Shown here: positions 25,615-34,719 of the stretch, piece by piece
Numbering within the stretch: the first letter of the stretch is position 1
How the letters are laid out: each line of letters opens with the position of its first letter
NCBI RefSeq assembly: GCF_026409565.1
Contig: NZ_CP112881.1
Span: forward strand, 1,969,501-2,033,500
From: Sneathiella aquimaris
GTDB taxonomy: Bacteria; Pseudomonadota; Alphaproteobacteria; Sneathiellales; Sneathiellaceae
Direction: 5' to 3'
DNA length: 64,000 nucleotides
Notes under the pieces: model-generated
Told to the model about the DNA's origin: nothing
The model's database searches: none
Seen by the model: the letters and a program-made list of their open reading frames with translations, nothing else
Made by a program: the position numbers and the translations under genes

Positions 25615-26292
25615 TCAACAAGTTCCATTCTTCAACCGCTCTGGCAAAGGCATTAAACCGCAGTTGCGAAGCACTGTTGTAATGATGGAATTTGTGGCCT
25701 GTTCATAATCTTCATCTAAGAGAACACCTTCCTCCCGCCCAAGGACAGAGGCCCACTGGATCTCAAAATCCGCCCAGGTCTGCGTCATCGCCCATATATG
25801 AAATATGAGCCGTTTACTGTCAACGGGCGCCATTTTGCCTTGCTCAATCCAAGTATCCAAAACCGCTGATTTTTTTTCAACCCAGGCTTTCAGATCCCCT
25901 GAGAGATAGGGTTTGATACGCGGCGCTCCCCGAATGAGTTCATTGGCGAACACGCGGGAGGCTTCTGGCCGGTTTTTGGAAAGCTCCATTTTCGCGCGGA
26001 TATAATCAGCAAGGGTCGACGCCGGGTCATCCTCCGCCGTGATTTCCCGAAAAGAAGAAAGCCACAACTCGACGATTTCATCAACAACGGTCCTGTACAA
26101 TTCTTCCTTCGTGCCAAAATAGTAATGAATATTCGCTTTGGGCAATCCCGCCTGTTTTGCAATAGAGGCCGTTGTTGATCCTCTAAATCCGTTTTCGGCA
26201 AAAACTTTTTCCGCAGCGTCCATGATCCGTTTCCGGTTTTCCAAGCGAATGCGACCCTGATTATTTAATGCGACGGCTTCTTTTTCTGACAT
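25615..26292 (-). CDS. rutR: RutR-like TetR family regulator of pyrimidine catabolism
   Basis: The 225-residue protein has an N-terminal TetR helix-turn-helix (IMDAAEKVFAENGFRGSTTASIAKQAGLPKANIHYYF in parts, residues 23-58). Its C-terminal ligand domain resembles RutR (ASRVFANELIRGAP, IFHIWAMTQTWADFEIQ). E. coli RutR binds uracil/thymine and the operator TTGACCA-N2-TGGTCAA. A perfect copy of that operator lies 82 bp upstream of this gene, and further copies control the pyrimidine catabolic genes up to 41 kb. That site evidence supports the name better than similarity alone. Confidence 0.85.
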   Translation of the reverse strand: MSEKEAVALNNQGRIRLENRKRIMDAAEKVFAENGFRGSTTASIAKQAGLPKANIHYYFGTKEELYRTVVDEIVELWLSSFREITAEDDPASTLADYIRAKMELSKNRPEASRVFANELIRGAPRIKPYLSGDLKAWVEKKSAVLDTWIEQGKMAPVDSKRLIFHIWAMTQTWADFEIQWASVLGREEGVLLDEDYEQATNSIITTVLRNCGLMPLPERLKNGTC

Positions 26293-26373
26293 ATGTAAGC
26301 GTGGCCTCTATTATATGCGGTATCAGGAGAATGGTGATTAAATGCCTGAAGGATACTATTATTCTATTAAAAC

Positions 26374-26389
26374 TTGACCAGATGGTCAA
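26374..26389. promoter_or_regulatory. RutR-type operator, perfect palindrome
   Basis: The sequence is TTGACCA-GA-TGGTCAA, matching both half-sites of the RutR consensus exactly. It lies between the regulator (start 26292, minus) and the isocitrate lyase-like gene (start 26577, plus), so it can give autoregulation and may also control the divergent gene. Confidence 0.85.
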
Positions 26390-26576
26390 TAAATGTGCGT
26401 GAATACACCGTTAAACCGGCTGAGTAGCATTTTAACGAGCGGATCAGCAAGGGAAGATCTGATTAAACTTCAGGCTGAGTTCCCTTATGAAAAAAGGTTG
26501 AATACCGTAAGGGAAAGAGGTATAGAACAAAAAGGGAACAAACTGCATTAAAAAAGGGACGATAAGGGGCGGACAA

Positions 26577-27452
26577 ATGAACATAGAATTGCGGCGCGCG
26601 CGCTTTTCAGCGTTACACTTTCGGAAAAATACCTTTGTTCTGCCAAACCCTTGGGATATTGGCTCCGCGAAAATGATGACGGCTTTGGGAGCAGAAGCCC
26701 TGGGCACAACAAGTGCGGGATATGCGTTTTCACAAGGACGGCCGAGTGATCTGGGGGAGATTGGCCGGGAACAGGCGTTGGCGCACGCAAAGCAGATCCT
26801 GTCTGCGACCTATTTACCGGTGAGCGCTGATCTTGAAAATGGATATGGCCATACGCCAGAGGAGGTGGCAACAACGGTCGAGAGGGCGATTGAAACAGGT
26901 TTGTCAGGTTGCACCATTGAAGATGCAACGGGTGATCCTGAGAATCCGCTTTATGACAGGAATTGTGCTATCGAACGAATTGCGGCTGCCAGCGAACGGG
27001 CAAAAAAGCTGGATGTTAATTTCGTTCTGACTGCGCGTTCAGAAAATTTTCTGAATGGGTGTCCAGATCTGGACGATACCGTCGCCCGATTAAGGGGCTA
27101 TCAGTCTGTCGGTGCTGATGTTTTATACGCCCCGGGTTTACCAGATCTGGGTTCCATCACTGATGTCTGTCAGGCCGTCGACAAACCCGTAAATGTGGTC
27201 GCGGGCATCGGTCTTGAAGGGGTATCATTTGGGCAACTTCAAAAAGCAGGTGTTAAGCGTATCAGTACGGGGTCGGCCTTGTCTCGCGTGGCGTATGGCG
27301 CAATGATAACGGCGACCAATCGTATCTTGCAATCGGGCTCGTTTGAGGATTTGGACCAGTCGGCCAGCTTTAACAGTATTGACGGGCTGTTTCGTAAGGC
27401 CGACCTGTTCGCCGAACATGGAAGATGGATTGGTTCTGGCTGGGCCTGCTAA
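26577..27452 (+). CDS. Isocitrate lyase/PEP mutase superfamily protein
   Basis: The 291-residue protein has the TIM-barrel pattern of the superfamily: LPNPWDIGSAKMM (about 22-35), the metal-site segment SADLENGYG (about 82-90), the TIEDATGD region, LTARSENF (about 143) and AGIGLEG. The KKCGH catalytic loop of true isocitrate lyase is missing, which fits the uncharacterised oxaloacetate-decarboxylase or PEP-mutase-like branch. It is divergent from the RutR-like gene with an operator between them. Any part in pyrimidine or beta-alanine breakdown is inference. Confidence 0.8.
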   Translation: MNIELRRARFSALHFRKNTFVLPNPWDIGSAKMMTALGAEALGTTSAGYAFSQGRPSDLGEIGREQALAHAKQILSATYLPVSADLENGYGHTPEEVATTVERAIETGLSGCTIEDATGDPENPLYDRNCAIERIAAASERAKKLDVNFVLTARSENFLNGCPDLDDTVARLRGYQSVGADVLYAPGLPDLGSITDVCQAVDKPVNVVAGIGLEGVSFGQLQKAGVKRISTGSALSRVAYGAMITATNRILQSGSFEDLDQSASFNSIDGLFRKADLFAEHGRWIGSGWAC

Positions 27453-27578
27453 ATGTTTCTGGCTGCTTTTTGTTTCAACTTTGGGTAAATTGTTTTTCGT
27501 TAATTCCAATAATTTGACTTGACGCGCAACTAAATAAAGGTCAATAGTGCTGACACTTAAGGTGTGAAAGGCTTCGTA

Positions 27579-28811
27579 ATGAATTGGGAAAACAGACTAT
27601 CCAAAGATGCACAATCGATTAAAGCATCTGAAATCAGGGAGTTGCTGAAAATTCTGGAAGATCCAGAAATTTTGTCTTTCGCTGGCGGGATACCCGACCC
27701 GCAGTTATTTCCCATGGACCGCGTCAGGGATATTCGAATAAATCTTGAGAAAAATCCGGCGGCAGATCGCCAGGCTATGCAATATTCCCAGACGGAAGGG
27801 TATGCACCTTTGCGCGATTGGATAGCTGATCGATGTTCAACTGAAAACACGATTTTAGAGCGAGAAAACGTTCTGATCACCAATGGTGCGCAGCAGTCCC
27901 TTACGCTTCTTTCCACCATATTCCTGGAGGCCGGAACCAAACTGGCCGTTGCCAGTCCGACATATCTGGGTGCCTTGCAGGTCTTTGGAACCCGCAGACC
28001 TGACTACATCACTGTTGATACCGACGAAAACGGAATCATCCCTGAAAGTCTGGAAGAAGCCTTTAAAAAAGGCGCGCGGCTTTTTTATACAATTCCTGAT
28101 TTTCAGAATCCGGGTGGCATGACAATTCCAGAAGATCGTCGTGTAAGGATTATCGAGCTGGCCCATCAGTATGACGTTGTTATTTTTGAAGATACTGCCT
28201 ATCGAACCCTGTATTATGATGCCCCGCCTCCGCCTTCGTTGCTAGAGCTTGAAGGCGCGTTTCTGGGCAAAGGGCAATGGCAGGAAAAGGGCCTTGTTAT
28301 TCAAATGGGCACAGCCTCAAAAACATTGATGCCCGCCTTGCGTGTTGGCTGGACGACGGCCCCCAAGATCATTTTGGATAAAATGGTATTGTTGAAACAA
28401 GCCAATGATCTGCATACTTCGACCCTTAATCAGATTATCGCCCATGAGCTTTTTTTCAATGGCCTGGACGAACATGTTGCGATTTTACGGGAAGTCTATG
28501 GAAAGCGCCGCGATGCGATGCTGGACGCTTTACGGCAATATATCCCCAATAGTGCCAGCTACACTGTCCCCAAGGGCGGTATGTTCGTTTGGATTACGTT
28601 GCCGGAAGGGATGGACGCAAAAGATCTGCTTGAAAAATCCATTGCTCACGAAAAACTGGCCTTTGTTCCGGGGAAAGCGTTTTTTGCCGATGAAAAAGGG
28701 GCCAACACATTGCGTCTTTCTTTTTCGACCTGCTCCCCTGATGTGATCCGTGATGGTATGAAGCGACTGTGCGCCCTTATTCAAAGAGAACAAATGGCGC
28801 AGGTTGCTTGA
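27579..28811 (+). CDS. PLP-dependent class I/II aminotransferase
   Basis: I choose ATG 27579, eight bases after AAAGG; an in-frame GTG lies at 27564. The 410-residue fold-type I enzyme resembles the 2-aminoadipate/valine aminotransferase (LysN, MocR-domain) group: FAGGIPDPQLFP near residue 35, ITNGAQQSL, the PDFQNPGG motif, DTAYRTLYYD and the PLP-lysine region QMGTASKTLMPALRVGW. It transfers amino groups between an amino acid and a 2-oxoacid. The substrate is unknown; a role in disposing of nitrogen from pyrimidine products is possible but unproven. A strong terminator follows. Confidence 0.85.
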   Translation: MNWENRLSKDAQSIKASEIRELLKILEDPEILSFAGGIPDPQLFPMDRVRDIRINLEKNPAADRQAMQYSQTEGYAPLRDWIADRCSTENTILERENVLITNGAQQSLTLLSTIFLEAGTKLAVASPTYLGALQVFGTRRPDYITVDTDENGIIPESLEEAFKKGARLFYTIPDFQNPGGMTIPEDRRVRIIELAHQYDVVIFEDTAYRTLYYDAPPPPSLLELEGAFLGKGQWQEKGLVIQMGTASKTLMPALRVGWTTAPKIILDKMVLLKQANDLHTSTLNQIIAHELFFNGLDEHVAILREVYGKRRDAMLDALRQYIPNSASYTVPKGGMFVWITLPEGMDAKDLLEKSIAHEKLAFVPGKAFFADEKGANTLRLSFSTCSPDVIRDGMKRLCALIQREQMAQVA

Positions 28812-28836
28812 TTTAGTGTCATGGTGCGAAATGATA

Positions 28837-28863
28837 AAAAGCCGGCTTTTTGCCGGCTTTTTT
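28837..28863 (+). terminator. Rho-independent terminator after the aminotransferase
   Basis: Arms AAAAAGCCGGC and GCCGGCTTTTT surround a five-T loop, giving a GC-rich core stem and a T-run. It is 25 bp past the aminotransferase stop and ends that transcript before the acyl-CoA synthetase gene. Confidence 0.9.
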
Positions 28864-28977
28864 GCATTTATGTGGTGGTGTTAGGGGAGCCTTTTTCCGC
28901 ATTCTACAATTAGTTGCTTTTAATCGAAATTTTCTTTGGCTATCCTTTTTTTATAACAATAATAAAGGGAGGGGACC

Positions 28978-30525
28978 ATGGGATCGGTTCGAGTATTTGA
29001 CTGGTTGGAGCATCACGCAAATTTCCGCGGAACTGAAAAAGCCGTTTGTGATCTGGAAAGCGGGCGATCCTATAACTGGATTGAATTTAACGATCGGTGT
29101 AGCCGGCTCGCCGGATATCTTAAGCACGAGTTATCCATCAAAAAAGGGGATCGGGTTGGGGTTTTAATGGCCAACTCAACCGATTTTCTGGAAATTCAGT
29201 TTGCCTGTAATAAAGTCGGCGCCGTATTCCTGCCGCTTAACTGGCGTCTAACGGTCCCTGAATTGGTGTTTATCGCGGGCGATGCTGCGCCTGAAATATT
29301 AATTTGCGGGTCTGAATTCAAAGAGGTTGCAGACGCTGTGGCCGCCGAGGTGATCTGTGTCAGGCATGTGATCGAGGCAGATGGGGCGGGCGGAAAAACG
29401 GCCTATGAAGACGGCATATCCCATAATACACCGCTTGCTTCAATTTCGGACTTAACCCATGATGATTTGGCGGCGATTATGTATACTTCTGGCACAACGG
29501 GCTTGCCGAAGGGGGCGATGATCACCCATGGCATGACCTTTTGGAATGCCATCAATCTGGGCATGCCACACCGGATTTCCCCTGATACCGTTCATCTGTC
29601 GGTTTTGCCCCTGTTTCATACGGGCGGCCTTAATTGTTATACCAACCCCGTAATTCATGCAGGCGGTACTGTATATATCATGCGTAATTTTGATCCTGTC
29701 GAATGTCTTCGGATTATCGGGGATCCTGAGTATGGTCTCACCCATTTCTTTGGGGTTCCAGCGAATTATCAATTTATGGCGCAACAGCCTGAGTTCCAAA
29801 AAACCGACTTTTCGCGCATCAAGACGGCGGGAATCGGGGGGGCACCGGTGCCGGTTCCTTTGTTGGAAACCTATCATGCGCGGGGACTTTCAATCGCTCA
29901 GGGCTTCGGTATGACCGAGACCAGCCCCACGGTTCTGGGTTTGGATACAAGCGAGGCGATGGCCAAACCGGGTTCCACCGGAAAACCTGTTTTGCATAAT
30001 GAAGTCCGCATTGTTAATGAGAACGGTGAGGACGTCGTCCCAGGCGAAATGGGCGAATTATGGGTGAGGGGGCCCAACATTACCCCGGGTTACTGGAACA
30101 GACCTGATGCGACTGCCGAAACCATTACAGATGGTTGGTTGCACACGGGAGACGCCTGCCGGATGGATGAAGACGGGTTCTACTATATTCTGGACCGGAC
30201 GAAAGATATGTATATCTCGGGCGGGGAAAATGTTTACCCCGCTGAAGTAGAAAATATTCTGTATCAACTGGATGAAGTTGTGGAGGCCGCGGTTATCGGC
30301 TTGCCAGATGACAAGTGGGGCGAAACAGGATGCGCCGTCCTTGTCTTGAAAGCGGGTGCCACAACAACCGAAAATGAAGTTTTGACGCATTGCAGATCAC
30401 AGCTTGCCAGTTTTAAGATTCCGAAGAATGTGACCTTTGTGAAAGCCCTACCTCGAAATGCGACGGGTAAAATTCTAAAACGGACGCTTCGCGAGCAATT
30501 TGAGAAAGGCTCGAAAATACAATGA
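28978..30525 (+). CDS. Acyl-CoA synthetase (AMP-forming)
   Basis: The 515-residue member of the ANL adenylating family starts at an ATG behind GGGAGGGG. It contains the P-loop-like motif YTSGTTGLPKGAM (about 163-175), GFGMTETSP (about 307), TGD-AC and DRTKDMYISGGENVYPAEVE (about 402), and the catalytic lysine region PRNATGKILKRTLRE at the C terminus. It activates a carboxylic acid to acyl-AMP and then the CoA thioester; chain length or acid type is not determinable. It lies between the regulator block and the RutR-controlled preT gene. Confidence 0.9.
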   Translation: MGSVRVFDWLEHHANFRGTEKAVCDLESGRSYNWIEFNDRCSRLAGYLKHELSIKKGDRVGVLMANSTDFLEIQFACNKVGAVFLPLNWRLTVPELVFIAGDAAPEILICGSEFKEVADAVAAEVICVRHVIEADGAGGKTAYEDGISHNTPLASISDLTHDDLAAIMYTSGTTGLPKGAMITHGMTFWNAINLGMPHRISPDTVHLSVLPLFHTGGLNCYTNPVIHAGGTVYIMRNFDPVECLRIIGDPEYGLTHFFGVPANYQFMAQQPEFQKTDFSRIKTAGIGGAPVPVPLLETYHARGLSIAQGFGMTETSPTVLGLDTSEAMAKPGSTGKPVLHNEVRIVNENGEDVVPGEMGELWVRGPNITPGYWNRPDATAETITDGWLHTGDACRMDEDGFYYILDRTKDMYISGGENVYPAEVENILYQLDEVVEAAVIGLPDDKWGETGCAVLVLKAGATTTENEVLTHCRSQLASFKIPKNVTFVKALPRNATGKILKRTLREQFEKGSKIQ

Positions 30526-30581
30526 TATACAAGGGTTTTCTAAACGTTCTTTTATAGATGTATAGGCAAACGGAATAAAAC

Positions 30582-30597
30582 CTGACCAGATGGTCAA
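30582..30597. promoter_or_regulatory. RutR-type operator 1 upstream of preT
   Basis: The sequence CTGACCA-GA-TGGTCAA differs from the RutR consensus at the first base only. It is the left member of a tandem pair, centres 24 bp apart, in front of the dihydropyrimidine dehydrogenase genes. Confidence 0.85.
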
Positions 30598-30605
30598 ATT
30601 ATTTC

Positions 30606-30621
30606 TTGACCATTTGGTCAG
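30606..30621. promoter_or_regulatory. RutR-type operator 2 upstream of preT
   Basis: TTGACCA-TT-TGGTCAG differs at the last base only. Together with the copy at 30582-30597 it spans the presumed promoter 78 bp before the preT start. Two sites suggest tight, perhaps cooperative, repression released by pyrimidines. Confidence 0.85.
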
Positions 30622-30698
30622 TTTCTAGCTATGGTTTTTTTATGGGAAAACCGGCGCTATGCCGGGGTATAAGTTTAACTGGGCTAGGAACTATCAAG

Positions 30699-32045
30699 AT
30701 GGGTGATATCGCAGATATCGCAGCCGGACGTCTGTCCGCTGACGAGCTCTCACAAAATTTTAAGGACATGTATCCGCCGTTGGATCCGCGGCAAGCTGGC
30801 ATTGAAGCAAGCCGCTGTTATTTTTGCTTTGATGCACCATGTATGGAAGCCTGTCCGACAGGGATCGATATCCCAAACTTTATTCGCAAAATTCAGACAG
30901 AAAACTATCGCGGTTCTGCCATCGATATTCTGACAGAAAATATCATGGGCGGTGCCTGTGCACGGGTTTGTCCAACTGAAATTCTGTGCGAAGAAGCCTG
31001 TGTGCGGACCACGCAGGAAAGTAAACCGGTTACAATTGGTAAACTGCAACGCTTTGCCACGGACTGGTTGATGGAAACCGGCGAGCAGCCTTTTGAACGG
31101 GCCGCGTCAACCGGTAAAAAAATCGCAGTCATCGGGGCAGGACCAGCCGGTCTTTCAGCGGCCCATCGTCTGTCGATGCTCGGACATGATGTTGTTGTGT
31201 TTGAAGCAAAAGAAAAAGCTGGCGGACTGAACGAATATGGCATTGCAGCCTACAAAGTTCCCAACGATTTTGCGCAGGAAGAAGTCAACTTCATATTAAG
31301 CCTTGGCGGTATCGAGATCAAATATGGCCAGGCGCTTGGCAAGGACATTTCACTTGCTGGATTAAAGGCAGAGTATGATGCTGTCTTCTTTGGCGGCGGT
31401 TTAGGCGCGGTACGGTCTCTTGGCCTCGATGATGAAAGTGTCAGCGGTGTTTATAATGCGGTCGACTTTATTGCTCAGCTGCGCCAGTCATCCACGAAAA
31501 CAGATGTTCCGATTGGGCGCAAAGTTGTCGTGATCGGCGGTGGTAACACGGCAATTGATATGGCTGTGCAGGCGAAACGTTTGGGGGCAGAAGAAGTAAC
31601 CCTTGTGTATCGCCGGGGGCCTGACGCCATGAGCGCCACCCATCACGAACAGGAATATGCACAGATTAACGGCGTAACCATTCGTCACTATGCCAAACCT
31701 TCGCGGATTTTGTCATCTGATGGTGTCGTGACAGGAATGGAGTTTGAATATACGGAAATTGGCAACGACGGTAAGCTGAACGGCACCGGCGAAACCTTCA
31801 CCCTACAGGCAAATATGGTCTTTAAAGCAATTGGGCAGGTCTTTGTTGCCGACCCTGTTACGGAAGAGGCCGCGTGTCTTGAAGTGCAGGATGGCCGAAT
31901 TGTCGTCAACGACGACAAAGCAACCTCCATTAGCGGAATTTATGCAGGCGGTGACTGCATTTTGGGCGGAGAAGACCTGACAGTAGCCGCTGTTCAGGAC
32001 GGTAAACTTGCCGCCCATGCAATCGACAAATATTTAAGCGCCTGA
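30699..32045 (+). CDS. preT: NAD-dependent dihydropyrimidine dehydrogenase, PreT subunit
   Basis: The start is set at ATG 30699 (MGDIADIAAGRL) behind AGGA; longer frames begin inside the operator. The 448-residue protein has an N-terminal double Fe-S domain (CYFCFDAPCMEACPTG, ARVCPTEILCEEAC), then FAD (VIGAGPAGLSAAHRL) and NAD(P)H (VVVIGGGNTAIDMAV) Rossmann folds, and a C-terminal GGDC FAD-closing motif. PreT passes electrons between NADH and PreA for the reduction of uracil and thymine to their dihydro forms. The gene is 14 bp from preA. Confidence 0.93.
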   Translation: MGDIADIAAGRLSADELSQNFKDMYPPLDPRQAGIEASRCYFCFDAPCMEACPTGIDIPNFIRKIQTENYRGSAIDILTENIMGGACARVCPTEILCEEACVRTTQESKPVTIGKLQRFATDWLMETGEQPFERAASTGKKIAVIGAGPAGLSAAHRLSMLGHDVVVFEAKEKAGGLNEYGIAAYKVPNDFAQEEVNFILSLGGIEIKYGQALGKDISLAGLKAEYDAVFFGGGLGAVRSLGLDDESVSGVYNAVDFIAQLRQSSTKTDVPIGRKVVVIGGGNTAIDMAVQAKRLGAEEVTLVYRRGPDAMSATHHEQEYAQINGVTIRHYAKPSRILSSDGVVTGMEFEYTEIGNDGKLNGTGETFTLQANMVFKAIGQVFVADPVTEEAACLEVQDGRIVVNDDKATSISGIYAGGDCILGGEDLTVAAVQDGKLAAHAIDKYLSA

Positions 32046-32059
32046 GGAAGGATTATAAA

Positions 32060-33334
32060 ATGGCAGACTTAAGCTATGATTTCGTAGGAATCAAAACCCC
32101 CAATCCTTTCTGGCTGGCCAGTGCGCCTCCGACGGATAAGGAAATTAACGTTGTTCGTGCCTTTGAAGCAGGCTGGGGCGGCGTTGTCTGGAAGACTTTG
32201 GGTGAAGATCCACCGGTGGTGAATGTCTCATCTCGTTATGGTGCCATCAATTATGGTGGTCAGCGGATGGCAGGGCTGAATAATATCGAACTGATCACAG
32301 ATCGTCCGCTGGATGTTAATCTGGAAGAAATCAAACGGGTTAAAAAAGCATGGCCGGATCGGGCGATCATTGTTTCATTGATGGTCCCCTGCGAAGAGGA
32401 GCCGTGGAAATATATTCTTGGACGGGTCGCAGAAACCGGTGCCGATGGGATCGAACTGAATTTCGGTTGTCCGCATGGCATGTCAGAACGCGGCATGGGC
32501 GCCGCGGTTGGTCAGGTTCCTGAATATGTGGAAATGGTGACTGCCTGGTGCAAACAGCATTCGGATATGGCGGTTATTGTTAAATTAACACCCAACATTA
32601 CGGATATTCGTCAATCTGCTCGTGCAGCAGTGCGCGGCGGTGCAGACGCGGTTTCTTTGATCAATACAATCAATTCGATTGTGAATATTGATCTGGATAT
32701 CATGGCGCCGACCCCCACCGTGGACGGAAAAGGCGCTCATGGCGGTTATTGCGGCCCTGCCGTGAAGCCAATCGCTTTGAATATGACCGCCGAAATCGCA
32801 CGTGATCCTGAATGTCAGAATATTCCAATGTCCGGCATTGGTGGTATTTCCAACTGGCGCGATGCTGCCGAGTTCATTTCTCTTGGATGCGGAACTGTTC
32901 AGGTGTGTACCGCCGCCATGCATCACGGTTTTAAAATCGTTGATGATATGAAAACGGGTCTGTCAAACTGGATGGATAGCAAAGGGTACAAGACCATTGA
33001 TGATTTCCGCGGCCTTGCGTCGGGGAACGTCACGGACTGGAACCAGCTGAACATGAACTATGACGTTAAGGCGCTGATTGATCAGGACAAATGTATCAAA
33101 TGCGGGCTTTGTCATATTGCCTGTGAAGATACGTCCCATCAGGCGATTACAGCGGGTCGTGTTGATGGCGATCGTCGTTATGAAGTGGTTGACGAAGAAT
33201 GTGTTGGCTGTAACCTGTGTCAATTGGTCTGTCCGGTTGATGAATGTATTACGATGGTCGAACAGGACAACGGGAAACCGTATATGAACTGGAATCAGGA
33301 TCCACGAAATCCTCACCGTACAGCAGCAGAATAA
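32060..33334 (+). CDS. preA: NAD-dependent dihydropyrimidine dehydrogenase, PreA subunit
   Basis: The 424-residue protein matches the catalytic domain of dihydropyrimidine dehydrogenase: FMN TIM barrel with ASAPPTDKE, KTLGED, the active-site cysteine loop FGCPHGMSERGMG (about 135-147) and GIGGISNWRDA. At the C terminus are two 4Fe-4S motifs (CIKCGLCHIACED, CVGCNLCQLVCPV). It reduces the 5,6 double bond of uracil/thymine, the first step of the reductive pathway, in a complex with PreT. It precedes the carbamoylase gene by 14 bp, so preT-preA-carbamoylase form one operon. Confidence 0.95.
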   Translation: MADLSYDFVGIKTPNPFWLASAPPTDKEINVVRAFEAGWGGVVWKTLGEDPPVVNVSSRYGAINYGGQRMAGLNNIELITDRPLDVNLEEIKRVKKAWPDRAIIVSLMVPCEEEPWKYILGRVAETGADGIELNFGCPHGMSERGMGAAVGQVPEYVEMVTAWCKQHSDMAVIVKLTPNITDIRQSARAAVRGGADAVSLINTINSIVNIDLDIMAPTPTVDGKGAHGGYCGPAVKPIALNMTAEIARDPECQNIPMSGIGGISNWRDAAEFISLGCGTVQVCTAAMHHGFKIVDDMKTGLSNWMDSKGYKTIDDFRGLASGNVTDWNQLNMNYDVKALIDQDKCIKCGLCHIACEDTSHQAITAGRVDGDRRYEVVDEECVGCNLCQLVCPVDECITMVEQDNGKPYMNWNQDPRNPHRTAAE

Positions 33335-33348
33335 GTGGTGAATTGATA

Positions 33349-34584
33349 ATGAAAAATATGAATGTAACAGGGGATCGTCTTTGGGACAGTCTCATGGAAA
33401 TGGCGAAAATCGGCGGAACAGAAAAGGGCGGCTGTTGCCGCCTGGCTCTCACTGATCTTGATAAAGACGGTCGGGACCTTTTTTCCAACTGGTGCAAGGA
33501 TGCTGGATGCACCATTAAAGTCGACAAAATGGGCAATATCTTCGCTCGCAGGGCCGGTCAGGATGATGATTTGCCTCCTGTGATGATGGGCTCCCATCTG
33601 GATACTCAGCCGACCGGCGGTAAGTATGACGGTGTTTACGGTGTTCTGGCGGGTCTTGAGGTTCTTCGGACACTCAATGACTATGATGTAAAGACCAAGC
33701 ATCCGGTTGAAGTTGCGGTCTGGACAAATGAAGAAGGGTCCAGATTTGCGCCTGCCATGGTGTCATCCGGCGTTTTTGCTGGTGTTTTTGATTTGGATTA
33801 CGGTCTCAGCCGTGCCGATCTTGACGGAAAGACCATGGGCGAAGAACTGGCACGCATCGGTTATGCCGGTGATGAAGAAGTAGGGGGCCGCGAAATTAAA
33901 GCATTCTTTGAAGCCCATATCGAGCAAGGTCCTATTCTGGAGCATGAAGAAAAAACAATTGGCGTTGTAAAAGGCGCTCAAGGGCAACGCTGGTACGAAA
34001 TTAAAGTAACCGGTCAGGAAGCCCATGCCGGCCCAACACCAATGGCCCGCAGAAAAGATGCCTTGGTGGCAGCCTCAAAAATCGTGACAGAGGTAAACCG
34101 GATTGGACTGGACAACCAGCCATATGCCTGTGCAACTGTGGGTTTGATACAATCCAGCCCTAATTCCAGAAATACCATTCCGGGTGAAGTGTTCTTCACT
34201 GTCGATTTCCGCCATCCTGACGATGCAATTTTGTCTAAAATGGATCGCGAGCTTCGTGAATATTCTGAAAAAGTCACTTCAGAAGGCGGCTTTGAACTGG
34301 AATTCGAACAAATCTGGTATTCACCACCCGTTGCGTTTGATGAAGATTGTGTCAAAGCAGTTCGTCACGGTGCAGAAATGGCTGGTTACAGCCATATGGA
34401 CATTATTTCCGGTGCTGGGCATGACGCCTGCTATATCAATCGTGTTGCCCCGACCGGGATGATTTTTGTTCCGTGTGAAAACGGGATCAGTCATAACGAA
34501 CTTGAAGAAGCCACCCCAGAAGATCTTGCTGCCGGTTGCAATGTTTTATTGCATGCGGTTGTGGAACGGGCGAATGTAGCGTAA
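33349..34584 (+). CDS. M20-family N-carbamoyl amidohydrolase (beta-ureidopropionase type)
   Basis: The start ATG 33349 follows the preA stop. The 411-residue metallo-hydrolase has the M20 carbamoylase motifs: GSHLDTQPTGGKYDG (about 80-94), WTNEEGSRFAPA (about 125-136), HIEQGPILE and GAGHDACY near the C terminus. The family includes N-carbamoyl-L-amino acid hydrolase, allantoate amidohydrolase and bacterial beta-ureidopropionase. Its place in the preTA operon points to hydrolysis of N-carbamoyl-beta-alanine to beta-alanine, CO2 and ammonia. A second, nitrilase-type candidate for the same step lies at 41240-42112. Confidence 0.88.
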   Translation: MKNMNVTGDRLWDSLMEMAKIGGTEKGGCCRLALTDLDKDGRDLFSNWCKDAGCTIKVDKMGNIFARRAGQDDDLPPVMMGSHLDTQPTGGKYDGVYGVLAGLEVLRTLNDYDVKTKHPVEVAVWTNEEGSRFAPAMVSSGVFAGVFDLDYGLSRADLDGKTMGEELARIGYAGDEEVGGREIKAFFEAHIEQGPILEHEEKTIGVVKGAQGQRWYEIKVTGQEAHAGPTPMARRKDALVAASKIVTEVNRIGLDNQPYACATVGLIQSSPNSRNTIPGEVFFTVDFRHPDDAILSKMDRELREYSEKVTSEGGFELEFEQIWYSPPVAFDEDCVKAVRHGAEMAGYSHMDIISGAGHDACYINRVAPTGMIFVPCENGISHNELEEATPEDLAAGCNVLLHAVVERANVA

Positions 34585-34622
34585 CAAGTGTAATCGAAAA
34601 GAGTACGTTGTTCAGGATGGGA

Positions 34623-34643
34623 ACCTTTCTGTAAAAGAAAGGT
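34623..34643 (+). repeat. Perfect hairpin between carbamoylase and ABC transporter genes
   Basis: Eight-base arms ACCTTTCT and AGAAAGGT flank a five-base loop. There is no T-run, so it is not a standard terminator. It may stabilise or process the mRNA between catabolic and transport genes. Confidence 0.4.
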
Positions 34644-34719
34644 CCTGACTGCGTTTGTATAAGAGAGGTAAAGCATTGGGATGCACCGATCATTGGGGCT
34701 TGACGAAGGGACGAATGCG

